Source of the DNA: Anaeromyxobacter_A sp035538735
GTDB taxonomy: Bacteria; Myxococcota; Myxococcia; Myxococcales; Anaeromyxobacteraceae
DNA length: 12,334 nucleotides
Assembly: GCA_035538735.1 (NCBI GenBank)
Contig: DATLJU010000049.1
Location: 1-12,334, forward strand
Direction: 5' to 3'
Shown in pieces: positions 1 to 7,039 of this stretch (positions within the stretch are counted from its first letter, which is position 1; every line of letters begins with the position of its first letter). The notes beneath the pieces were generated by a model. It saw only the letters and a program-made list of their open reading frames with translations, searched no databases and was not told the origin of the DNA. Position numbers and translations under genes: made by a program.

Positions 1-2034
1 GCGCGTCACCGCCACAAGGAGCCGCCGGCGCGCCTCGTCGGTCGCGGGGTAGGTGGCGGCCGACGCGTCCGGCACGATGACGTAGTCGAACTCGAGCCCC
101 TTCACGCTCTCCACGTCCGTGAGGTCGACGCCGGGGCGGAACGAGAACGCGCCGTCGAGCACGAGCCGCACCTCCGGCATGTCGGCCAGCAGCCGGTGGA
201 GGCTCCGGGCCACCTCCGGCCCGCGCGCCACCACCGCGACGGATGCCTGCGGCTCGCGCTCGATGAGATCGCGCACCGCCTCGGCGAGGAACAGGTGCGC
301 ATGCGCGTCGCTGGGGAAGTCGAAGCGGCCCACCGGCACGCCGGGGCGGCCGGCCTGGAGCGCCTCGGCCGGCGCGAGCGGACCGAGCACCTCGCGCGCG
401 AAGGCGGCGACCGGGACCGGGCAGCGGTAGGTCGTCGCGAGGCGGCACGTGGCGGCGCGCTCGGCGCCGAGCGCGGACAGCATGGCCGGCCAGCCCGCGA
501 AGCCCGCCCCCGTCTGCTGCCCCTCGTCCCCGGCGACGGTGAGGCTCCGCGCCTCCCCGAGCTGCCGACCCAGCACGAACAGCTCGAACAGCGAGACGTC
601 CTCCGCCTCGTCCACGACGAGGTGCGCCATCGCCCGGCCCCGGGCGCTCGAGCGCCAGGCGCGCAGGAACAGCAGGAGCGGAAGGTCCTCGGCGTCGAGC
701 GTGCCCGCCAGCGCGTCGGGAGTGCGTGCGTCGACGGGCTCGCCGTCGAGCGCCACCGTCCGCTCGGCGTCGACGCCGCGCAGCGCGGCCGCGAGCGGCG
801 AGGCGAGCTGGAGGCGCGTGTGGCGGGCCGTCTCCTCGATGGCCGTCACGGGCAGATCGCCGCCCGAGGCGGCCACCACGCCCGCGAGGAAGGCGCGGTC
901 GCTCATGAGGTCCGCGAGATCGCTGCGCAGCTTCGACCAGCCCTCGGGCGCGCGCCGGTCCGCGACCCGCGGCCGCCGCCGCAGGGCCCCGTAGAGGGCG
1001 GGGTGACGCTTGAGGCGGGAGACGAGCGGTGGGGTCTCCTCGGTGAGGCGGGGCGGCGGGACGCCGAACGCGCTCTGGAAGGCGCCCCGCGACCAGCCGT
1101 CGAGCGTGCGCACCGCCACCTTCGAGAGGCCGAGCGGCTCGAGCAGCCGCGCCGACAGCCGCGACAGACCCAGCTCCGGCACCACCACGAGGAGCTTCGA
1201 CACCGGGTAGCGGCGCGGGTCCTCGAAGGCGATGCGCGCGAGCCGGTGCAGCGCCACCGTCGTCTTGCCGCTCCCGGCGCTGCCGGTGACGAGCAGCGGG
1301 TCGTCGGCTTCGACCGAGAGCGCCTCGAACTGCTCGCGGTCGAGGAGCGCCGTCACGTCGGGGCGCGCGGCGCGGCCTCGGGCGCCCTCGCCCACGCCGA
1401 GCACGCCCGGTCGCGCGGCGGTCCCGGCGCCGCCCCCCAGCGACGCGGCGCGGTCGCCCCGGGACGAGCTCCACCGGCCGCCCTCGCCGCGAGTGAGCGT
1501 GACCGCCGCGGTGGAGACGCGGGTGAGCCGTCCGCCTTGCACGACCACCACGCGGCGCGCCTCGACGACGCCCTCGGCGAGCCGGCCGGGGAAGCGCTCC
1601 TCGAAGGCGTCGCCCTCGCGGTAGGCGTAGAAGAGCCGCGCCACGGGTGCGAAGCGCCAGTCGACGATGCGCACGCCGGCTGCCAGGTCGACGAAGGTGG
1701 CGCGCCCGAGGCAGTAGTCGCGGACGGCGTCGCGCTCGCGCACGCGGAGGTGGGCGAAGTAGGGTGCGCCCGGGTCGGGCAGCGGGTCGAGGCGTGGCCG
1801 CTCGATCATGGCGCGGACCAGCCCCATCTCCTGGAAGACGGTGGGGAGATCCTTGGCGGTCGACTCGACGGCCTGCTCGCGCAGCTCCGAGAGCCGGCCC
1901 AGCAGGTCGGGATCGCCGCGGCGCGGGGCGGGGCGCCGAGCGCGCAGGGCGGCCAGGACGCGGCGGAGGAGCTCCTCCTCCTCCTCGACGAGGATCCGCT
2001 CCTTGGGCGTGAGAGCTGGGCTCGCGGCGGGCAA
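1..2034 (-). CDS. HelD-like superfamily I (UvrD/Rep) DNA helicase / RNA polymerase recycling ATPase, 3' end cut by window edge
   Basis: About 678 residues are visible; the frame runs open off the left edge. Superfamily I helicase motifs appear in order: a Q-motif-like LDREQ just before Walker A GSAGSGKT (251-258), Walker B DEAED (475-479), motif III GDEGQ (from 502), TTYRC, VKGLEFDYV, and motif VI RLLVAVTR at the very edge. The N-terminal region (about 10-75) is a charged helical stretch with an EEEEE run. It is followed by PYFAHLRV and VDWRFAPVARLFY (124-136), the signature of HelD proteins, which bind RNA polymerase and release it from stalled complexes. UvrD and Rep lack this N-terminal domain. 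Only the last few tens of residues should be missing. The start is uncertain: no ATG or GTG lies in frame upstream, so TTG at 2034-2032 behind a weak GAGAAG is chosen. It is divergent from the aminotransferase gene. The helicase assignment is firm; the HelD role is inferred from architecture. Confidence 0.85.
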   Translation of the reverse strand, partial: MPAASPALTPKERILVEEEEELLRRVLAALRARRPAPRRGDPDLLGRLSELREQAVESTAKDLPTVFQEMGLVRAMIERPRLDPLPDPGAPYFAHLRVRERDAVRDYCLGRATFVDLAAGVRIVDWRFAPVARLFYAYREGDAFEERFPGRLAEGVVEARRVVVVQGGRLTRVSTAAVTLTRGEGGRWSSSRGDRAASLGGGAGTAARPGVLGVGEGARGRAARPDVTALLDREQFEALSVEADDPLLVTGSAGSGKTTVALHRLARIAFEDPRRYPVSKLLVVVPELGLSRLSARLLEPLGLSKVAVRTLDGWSRGAFQSAFGVPPPRLTEETPPLVSRLKRHPALYGALRRRPRVADRRAPEGWSKLRSDLADLMSDRAFLAGVVAASGGDLPVTAIEETARHTRLQLASPLAAALRGVDAERTVALDGEPVDARTPDALAGTLDAEDLPLLLFLRAWRSSARGRAMAHLVVDEAEDVSLFELFVLGRQLGEARSLTVAGDEGQQTGAGFAGWPAMLSALGAERAATCRLATTYRCPVPVAAFAREVLGPLAPAEALQAGRPGVPVGRFDFPSDAHAHLFLAEAVRDLIEREPQASVAVVARGPEVARSLHRLLADMPEVRLVLDGAFSFRPGVDLTDVESVKGLEFDYVIVPDASAATYPATDEARRRLLVAVTR

Positions 2035-2050
2035 AGGATCTTCTCTTGTC

Positions 2051-2089
2051 GCGGGTCGCGGTGCGCTGTCAACGGGATCCGCGACCCGC
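2051..2089. promoter_or_regulatory. Perfect 11-bp inverted repeat between divergent genes
   Basis: GCGGGTCGCGG (2051-2061) and CCGCGACCCGC (2079-2089) are exact reverse complements separated by 17 bases. They fill most of the 69-bp spacer between the helicase start (2034, minus) and the aminotransferase start (2104, plus). On the minus strand a TTGACA lies inside the loop region, but no good -10 follows it. The position suits a shared operator or a 5'-UTR hairpin. The repeat is certain; the regulatory role is inferred. Confidence 0.45.
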
Positions 2090-2103
2090 TGTAGGATGAA
2101 CCG

Positions 2104-3300
2104 ATGAGCGACGTCGCGCCCGCGCCCGCGCCGCGGCTGGGAGACCGCTCCCTCTTCCCCGACCTGACGCCGGGGGCGTACCTCAACCACGCCGGCATCT
2201 CGCCGCCGTCGCGGCCGGTGCAGCAGGCGGTGACCGAGCTGCTGCGGCTCTACGCCAGCCGGGGCGGCGAAGGCGTGGTGGCGACGCTCCACATGCGGTC
2301 GCGGCTGCGCGAGCGCATCGCGCGCCTCATCGGCGTCGGAGCCGCCGACGTGGCGCTCACCAGTGGCGCGACGCACGGCATCCAGGCGGTCGCGCTTTCA
2401 TTCCCGTGGCGGCGCGGCGACCGGCTGGTGCTCTTCGACGGAGAGTTCCCGGCCAACGTCACCCCGTGGCAGCGCGCCGCGGCGCTGTTCGACCTCGTCC
2501 CACGCTTCGTCGCGCTGGCGCGCTTCGAGTCGAGCGACGCGGAGGGTCTCGCGGCGCTCGAGGCCGAGCTCCGGGGCGGCGCGCGGCTGGTGGCGGTGAG
2601 CGCGGTGCAGTTCTCGAGCGGGCTCGCCATGCCGCTCGCCGAGATGGCGGCGCTCTGCGCGCGCCACGGGGCCGAGCTGTTCGTGGACGCCATCCAGGCG
2701 CTCGGGGCGGTGCCGCTCGACGCCGCCGCGCTCGGCGTCGACTACCTGGCCTGCGGCGCTCACAAGTGGCTCATGGGCGCCGAGGGGGCAGGGTTCCTCT
2801 ACGTGCGCCCCGACCGCGTGGCGGCGCTGCGGCCCGCGCTGGCCGGCTGGCTCTCTCACGAGGAGGCGATCGCGTTCCTCCTCGAGCCGGGCCAGCTCCG
2901 CTACGATCGCCCGATCCGGCGGGAGGCGAGCCTCTTCGAGGCCGGGTCGGCGAGCGCGCTGTCGCAGGCGGCGCTCGACGCGTCGCTCGGGCTCCTGCTC
3001 GACCTCGGGCCCGGTGCCATCCACGCGCATGTGAACCGGTACCTCGACCGGCTCGAGCCGCTGCTCGCGGCACGCGGCTTCACAACCCGCCGGCCGCGCG
3101 ATCGCGCACGCCGCGCGGCGTTCCTCTCCGCGGCGCCGCCGCCGGAGCGCACGGCTCGGCAGATCCGCGAGGCGCTCCAGTGCGCGGGGGTGGCGGTCTC
3201 GACGCCGGACGGTCTCGTCCGGTTCGCGCCACACTGGCCGAACGACGCCGATCGCGAGCTCCCCGGCGTTGAGGCGGCGCTCGAGGCCGCCTGCCGCTGA
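2104..3300 (+). CDS. Class V PLP-dependent aminotransferase-fold enzyme (isopenicillin-N-epimerase / cysteine-desulfurase-like)
   Basis: This is a 398-residue cytosolic fold-type I PLP enzyme. The N-terminal YLNHAGISP is typical of the class, where the substrate-side strand begins. TSGATHG (86-92) is the cofactor phosphate and ring contact, VDAIQALGA carries the pyridine-nitrogen aspartate D195, and GAHKWLMG carries the Schiff-base lysine K221. VRFAPHW near the C terminus has R373, the usual carboxylate-binding arginine. No cysteine lies in the region where desulfurases carry the catalytic loop cysteine, so a NifS/SufS role is unlikely. Epimerase-, lyase- or transaminase-type chemistry on an amino acid is possible, and the substrate cannot be read from sequence. 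The ATG at 2104 has AGGA 7 bases upstream. It stands alone, followed by a hairpin at 3326-3365. Family firm, reaction unknown. Confidence 0.88.
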   Translation: MSDVAPAPAPRLGDRSLFPDLTPGAYLNHAGISPPSRPVQQAVTELLRLYASRGGEGVVATLHMRSRLRERIARLIGVGAADVALTSGATHGIQAVALSFPWRRGDRLVLFDGEFPANVTPWQRAAALFDLVPRFVALARFESSDAEGLAALEAELRGGARLVAVSAVQFSSGLAMPLAEMAALCARHGAELFVDAIQALGAVPLDAAALGVDYLACGAHKWLMGAEGAGFLYVRPDRVAALRPALAGWLSHEEAIAFLLEPGQLRYDRPIRREASLFEAGSASALSQAALDASLGLLLDLGPGAIHAHVNRYLDRLEPLLAARGFTTRRPRDRARRAAFLSAAPPPERTARQIREALQCAGVAVSTPDGLVRFAPHWPNDADRELPGVEAALEAACR

Positions 3301-3325
3301 ACGAGAGAGCCTCGCGCCGGTGAAT

Positions 3326-3365
3326 GCGCTGCCGGACGGCCGCGCGCCGTGCCCGGTGGCAGCGC
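3326..3365 (+). terminator. GC-rich hairpin after the aminotransferase gene, possible terminator
   Basis: GCGCTGCC (3326-3333) pairs with GGCAGCGC (3358-3365). Inside it, ACGGC (3336-3340) pairs with GCCGT (3346-3350) around a 5-base loop. It lies 25 bases after the stop at 3300. There is no T-tract, so it may be a weak or Rho-assisted terminator, or only a 3'-end-protecting structure. No gene was found in 3301-3501. Confidence 0.35.
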
Positions 3366-3501
3366 GGGCGATGGGGCGATGCCACGCCCACACGCAAGGT
3401 CACGTCGATGCAGCTCGGCCGCCCGAAGCCTCGGAGCCTCGATCGGGCGGCCTCCCCCGCGACGCAGGCAGCGTTACGCTGGCCCGAGGGGAGGTCAGGC
3501 C

Positions 3502-4041
3502 ATGAACAACCTCATCGGCAGCCCGCTGCAAGCAGGGATCTTCGTCGCGCTCCTCGGCGGGCTGATCGCCCCGACGAGGGCCGCCGGCGCGGAAGGTGGA
3601 GGTGACCCCACCATCACCTCGACCAACACGGCGCCGAGCGATCCGAGCTCGCGGACGATCCAGGGTACCGACAGGGCGACCGAGATCACCGGGCCGGTGC
3701 GGTTCGTCGAGCCGTCCACGCACACGATCTACCTCAAGAACGCCACGAAGGCGCTCCACGTCCACGGAGACACCAAGGTGACGAAGAACGGGAGCGAGGC
3801 GTCGATCGAGGACGTGCAGGAGGGTGACCAGGTGCGCGCCAGTTACTCGGGGAGTGGAGGTGACGTGAGCGTCGACAGGCTCGAGGTGCTGCCCCCGAGG
3901 ACCGAACGCGACGACCGCTCGCGCACCGGTGCTGGCGAGGCCGGGTCGGCCCGGAGCGAGATCGACCCCAAGCTGGCGGCGCCGAGCTCGGCGCCCAGCG
4001 GTCAGAGCGGAGGGCAGCTCACGCAGAAGTTGTCGCGCTAG
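3502..4041 (+). CDS. Small secreted beta-rich protein of unknown function (DUF5666-like)
   Basis: This protein has 179 residues. The start at 3502 is fixed by a strong GGGGAGG ribosome-binding site 7-8 bases upstream; longer in-frame starts give an implausible arginine-rich extension. A hydrophobic segment (about 11-24) followed by TRAAGA looks like a cleaved signal peptide, although the N-terminal region has no basic residue. After a Ser/Thr/Pro linker, a single beta-rich domain (about 53-133) runs from ITGPVRFVEP through LKNATKALHVHG and IEDVQEGDQVRASY to VDRLEVLP. This pattern is seen in DUF5666-type small barrels. The last 45 residues are low-complexity, charged and Ser/Gly rich. It is monocistronic, ending at a strong terminator, and carries no catalytic signature. 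The location is likely periplasmic or extracellular; the function is unknown. Confidence 0.75.
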   Translation: MNNLIGSPLQAGIFVALLGGLIAPTRAAGAEGGGDPTITSTNTAPSDPSSRTIQGTDRATEITGPVRFVEPSTHTIYLKNATKALHVHGDTKVTKNGSEASIEDVQEGDQVRASYSGSGGDVSVDRLEVLPPRTERDDRSRTGAGEAGSARSEIDPKLAAPSSAPSGQSGGQLTQKLSR

Positions 4042-4065
4042 AGTCGGACGCCAGGGTCGAAGACG

Positions 4066-4084
4066 GCGCCCGTTCTTCGGGCGC
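4066..4084 (+). other. Short hairpin just after the secreted-protein gene
   Basis: GCGCCCG (4066-4072) and CGGGCGC (4078-4084) form a 7-bp stem with loop TTCTT, 25 bases after the stop at 4041. No T-run follows, so it probably acts together with, or is secondary to, the stronger terminator at 4131-4165. Confidence 0.4.
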
Positions 4085-4130
4085 GAGCCCGACGAACAGC
4101 CTCTTCATGCGGCGAGACCGAGAAGGTGTG

Positions 4131-4165
4131 AGGGCGGTCCAATCTCCTCGGGCCGCCCTTTTTTT
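4131..4165 (+). terminator. Rho-independent terminator
   Basis: AGGGCGGTCC (4131-4140) pairs with GGGCCGCCCT (4150-4159), with one T-G wobble and a 9-base loop, followed directly by a T-run to 4165. It ends the transcript of the secreted-protein gene and separates it from the cytochrome operon. Confidence 0.85.
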
Positions 4166-4666
4166 GCTGGTGCTTCGCCGGTACTTCGAATTGGTGAATC
4201 TCACGGGGATCGAGCCTCGGACGCGCGCTGCGAACGCGCTGGGCGTAGCCGGATCACCAGGCAGGCAGCCGAGGGTCGACCATCGAGCGGGGTGTGGCGG
4301 GCGAAAGGTTTGACCATCCGGGCTAATCAGTTGGACTCAGCTCGATTGGACGCCTCATCGAGGTCACACTCCCGGGCGTCCCATTCGTCTCTTGCCCCGT
4401 GCAGGCCGTGGAAGCGGCGAGTGCGCTTGTAGCAACATCCTCGCTCCGTGAAGCGCGAGTCTCATCCCTGGCCATCTTCGCTCGCGTGCGCAGTGGGCCA
4501 TGGACACTATCAGTCAATACACGGATCGTGCGTGCTCGGATCGGCTGCAATGCGTCCTGTCTCGCCGGCGACCAGCGCCGTCTCCTCCGTCGCGCGCGGG
4601 CAGCGTCCCGCGCTCGGACGGTCTTTCTGCAAGGGCACCCATTCGCTGCAATGAGGTGGAGACTCG
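4166..4666. other. 500-bp intergenic region upstream of the cytochrome operon; no gene recognised
   Basis: No open frame here on either strand has the codon bias of the neighbouring genes together with a ribosome-binding site. The base composition looks less GC-extreme than in the flanking genes. The only clear element is the GAGGTGGAG ribosome-binding site at 4653-4661 for the gene at 4667. No convincing sigma70 or sigma54 promoter, tRNA or insertion-sequence end was found. It probably holds the operon promoter and possibly a leader RNA or decayed sequence. Confidence 0.5.
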
Positions 4667-5983
4667 ATGAGCCCGAACATCAGAAGACGGCGCTTGGTCA
4701 TCGGCTTCGCGGCGTCCCTGGCCATGCTCGCGCCGAGGCCGGGCCGTGGCGACACGGTGGACGCGAGCTCGACCACCATGCTGATCGTGAAAGAGCAGAC
4801 GCGCGCCGGGGGCTCGGTCACCCTCGCGCCGCTCTACGAGCTCCTCTCGGTCTCGGCGCGCGAGGTGGAGAACCCGGTCGCCGAACACCTCACGCTCGTC
4901 TTCTCCGGGTGGTTGGGCGCCAGCCTCGGCGACAACCTGGTCTGGTACGACCTGACGCCGCCCCAACACCACGTCTTCGGCGACCTCGACCTCGCCTACA
5001 TCCAGGGCGAGGTCCTCCAGCGCACCCTGAGGCTCCGTCTCGGGCGCCAGCTCGTGACCGGAGGGGTCACGGGCTCTCTCCAGCTCGACGGCGCGGACGC
5101 GCTGGTCCGGCTGCCGTACGGGTTCGGCGTCTCCGCCTACGTCGGCTCACCGGTGTCTCAGCGCTTCGATTCCCGGGGCACGGACGCGACCTTCAACCCG
5201 CAGCGCGGCACCTTCGCGTTCGGAGGCCGCGCCTACTGGACCCTGCCGGCGTGGGGCGAGATCGGGTTCTCGGGGGTGGAGATCCTCGACCGAGGCGACC
5301 CGAGCCGGCGCCAGATCGGCGCCGATGCGCGGGTTACCCCCTGGCGTGCGCTGACCCTCCTGGGGAGCGCCGCCTACGACCTCTATGAGAGCCGGTGGGC
5401 CGAGGCGACGGTGCGGGCCCAGTACATCGTGAACTCGAGGATCCTCCTCAGCGCCGACTACCGCCACGTCGAGCCCGACCTCTTCCTTCCGCGCGACTCG
5501 ATCATGGCGATCTTCTCCTTCGAGCGCCGCAACGAGGTGGGCGGAAGCTTCCAGTACGGCCTGACCAGGACACTCACGCTCCTGCTCGACTATCACTACC
5601 AGAAGCAGGTGGACTCGGGAGAAGGCCACCGCTTCAACGGTCGCGCGACCTGGCAGCCTGCCCGCGACACCTCGCTGGGCGTCGAGGCCGGGGGGCTGGC
5701 CGCCATCAACGACAACAGCTACTTCCACGTCCGCGGGTTCGGCTCGCAGCGCCTGGACCGCTTCACCGGCACGCTGGATCTGCAGGAGTACAAGTTCAAT
5801 CAGGACGTCAACGGGCACAACAACTCGTTCGCCGCCATCGGAACGCTCGGCTACCTCATCGGCGGCGGTTGGGCGGCCCAGGCGAGCGGCACGGCCGAAG
5901 CCACGCCCTACTACAAGTCGCGCTTCGACCTCATGGTGAAGCTCGCCTACAACCAGTCCTACCACCTGCGCGAGGTGCGCTGA
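4667..5983 (+). CDS. Outer-membrane beta-barrel (porin) component of a porin-cytochrome electron conduit
   Basis: This is a 438-residue exported protein, the first gene of a three-gene operon. A signal peptide (about 1-28) has an RRRR basic region, the hydrophobic IGFAASLAMLA, and a likely cut near GRG-DT. The rest is amphipathic beta-strand pattern with alternating aromatic and polar residues, for example ALTLLGSAAYDLY, ILLSADYRHV and LTLLLDYHYQKQ, and short turns, as in outer-membrane barrels. No heme motif is present. Its stop overlaps the start of a 12-heme cytochrome by one base. A barrel plus periplasmic and lipoprotein cytochromes is the composition of MtrCAB and Geobacter porin-cytochrome conduits, so it probably sheathes the cytochrome through the outer membrane. 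It is much shorter than MtrB as remembered (about 700 residues), and it ends in Arg rather than the usual C-terminal aromatic. The GAGGTGGAG site lies about 6 bases before the ATG. Barrel nature likely; conduit role inferred from neighbours. Confidence 0.82.
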   Translation: MSPNIRRRRLVIGFAASLAMLAPRPGRGDTVDASSTTMLIVKEQTRAGGSVTLAPLYELLSVSAREVENPVAEHLTLVFSGWLGASLGDNLVWYDLTPPQHHVFGDLDLAYIQGEVLQRTLRLRLGRQLVTGGVTGSLQLDGADALVRLPYGFGVSAYVGSPVSQRFDSRGTDATFNPQRGTFAFGGRAYWTLPAWGEIGFSGVEILDRGDPSRRQIGADARVTPWRALTLLGSAAYDLYESRWAEATVRAQYIVNSRILLSADYRHVEPDLFLPRDSIMAIFSFERRNEVGGSFQYGLTRTLTLLLDYHYQKQVDSGEGHRFNGRATWQPARDTSLGVEAGGLAAINDNSYFHVRGFGSQRLDRFTGTLDLQEYKFNQDVNGHNNSFAAIGTLGYLIGGGWAAQASGTAEATPYYKSRFDLMVKLAYNQSYHLREVR

Positions 5984-7005
5984 TGACTCCCCGCACGCTC
6001 CTCCTCGGGGCCGCGCTGCTGGCGACCCTTTTCGGCGGGCCGGCTGCCGCCAAGGAACAACCGAAGTTCACGTTCCCGCACGGGACGCACGTGGAGGCGG
6101 GCATCTCCTGCGCCACCTGCCACGGCAGCATCGCCCAGGCCAAGGCGGTGGGCCCGACCGTGCACCTCACGCTCCCGGCGGGGGACGCGGCGAAGGACTG
6201 CCTCCAGTGCCATGACAAGGTCCCCGCCGCTCCGCCGCCGCGCGAGGTCGAGCGGGCCATCACCTTCTCGCACGCCGATCACCTGCCGTACGTGAAGGGC
6301 GATTGCGCGAGGTGCCACACGGCGCTCGTGGAGCCCGGCCAGACGAAGGCCCCGGTCCCTCCGATGAGCACCTGCACGGCCTGCCACAACCACTCAGAGG
6401 AGTACGCCCAGGCCAAGTGCCAGCCGTGCCACGTGGACCTCAAGCGCTACCCGCTGAAGCCGATCGCGGACTTCACGCACGCGGGCGACTTCCTGCGCAC
6501 CCACGGCGCGATGGCCAGGACGAACGCGGCCACCTGCGCGGCCTGCCACGAGCAGACCTCCTGCGCCGAGTGCCACGCCGCCACCACGCGCCCGTTCAAG
6601 CCAGATATCCAGTGGCCGGAGCAGGTGGAGGCGCTCTTCATCCACCGCGGGGACTACGTGTCGCGGCACCGGGTCGACTTCAACGCCGATCCGGCGAGCT
6701 GCCGCCGCTGCCACGGCAGCGCGTACTGCAACTCGTGTCACAACGAGCAGGGCATCTCGCCGCTTTCGCCGCTGACGCCCACGAGCACCCCGCACCCGGC
6801 TGGCTGGAACGCCGGCGCCGTGCACGGCCCCGCCGCGCGGCAGAACATCGGGAACTGCGCCGCTTGCCACGACCAGGGCTCACAAACCACCTGCGTGAAC
6901 TGCCACCGGAACGTCGATCCTCACCCGCCCGGCTGGGCGAAGCGCCACAACAAGACGACGGATGTCGCCAACAACGGCATGTGCCGCATCTGTCACGTTC
7001 AGTGA
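5983..7005 (+). CDS. Periplasmic dodecaheme c-type cytochrome
   Basis: This is a 340-residue cytochrome with twelve CXXCH heme-attachment motifs, from CATCH at C43 to CRICH at C334, or one heme per about 26 residues of mature protein. The signal peptide is residues 1-23 (LLLGAALLATLF, cut after AAA). The first half has c7-type units with paired histidines before each heme (FPHGTH, FSHADH). The second half has closely paired hemes with a repeated HxGDxxxxH lead (CAACH/CAECH, CRRCH/CNSCH, CAACH/CVNCH), consistent with internal duplication. No lipobox or transmembrane anchor is present, so it should be soluble in the periplasm or lodged in the barrel. The ATG overlaps the barrel stop (TGATG), implying translational coupling. 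By analogy to MtrA and OmaB it carries electrons from the periplasm into the outer-membrane barrel. Cytochrome identity is certain; conduit role inferred. Confidence 0.93.
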   Translation: MTPRTLLLGAALLATLFGGPAAAKEQPKFTFPHGTHVEAGISCATCHGSIAQAKAVGPTVHLTLPAGDAAKDCLQCHDKVPAAPPPREVERAITFSHADHLPYVKGDCARCHTALVEPGQTKAPVPPMSTCTACHNHSEEYAQAKCQPCHVDLKRYPLKPIADFTHAGDFLRTHGAMARTNAATCAACHEQTSCAECHAATTRPFKPDIQWPEQVEALFIHRGDYVSRHRVDFNADPASCRRCHGSAYCNSCHNEQGISPLSPLTPTSTPHPAGWNAGAVHGPAARQNIGNCAACHDQGSQTTCVNCHRNVDPHPPGWAKRHNKTTDVANNGMCRICHVQ

Positions 7006-7039
7006 GGGCCAGACCAGTAGTCGATAGGAGAGGATGCTC

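Noticed and set aside
196..2094. 632-residue plus-strand open frame
   Set aside because: It is antisense to the helicase gene, whose frame holds all superfamily I motifs. The predicted product is Arg/Ala/Glu/His-rich with no domain pattern.
2398..3393. 331-residue minus-strand open frame over the aminotransferase gene
   Set aside because: It is Arg/Glu/Ala-rich with no domain and lies opposite a gene with a clear PLP lysine and family motifs.
4190..4225. tRNA 3'-end-like stretch on the minus strand (GGCTCGATCCCCG then a CCA)
   Set aside because: The would-be T-stem pairs at only two of five positions and no anticodon or acceptor arm can be formed.
4323..4550. 75-residue minus-strand open frame in the intergenic gap
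   Set aside because: It has no ribosome-binding site, no recognisable domain and weak codon bias.
4631..4652. Possible sigma54 promoter (GGGCAC then TGC) before the conduit operon
   Set aside because: The spacing between the GG and GC elements is off by one or two bases from the -24/-12 consensus.
5395..5982. N-terminal extension of the 12-heme cytochrome frame
   Set aside because: This stretch overlaps the barrel gene in another frame. The ATG at 5983 begins a normal signal peptide and overlaps the barrel stop.
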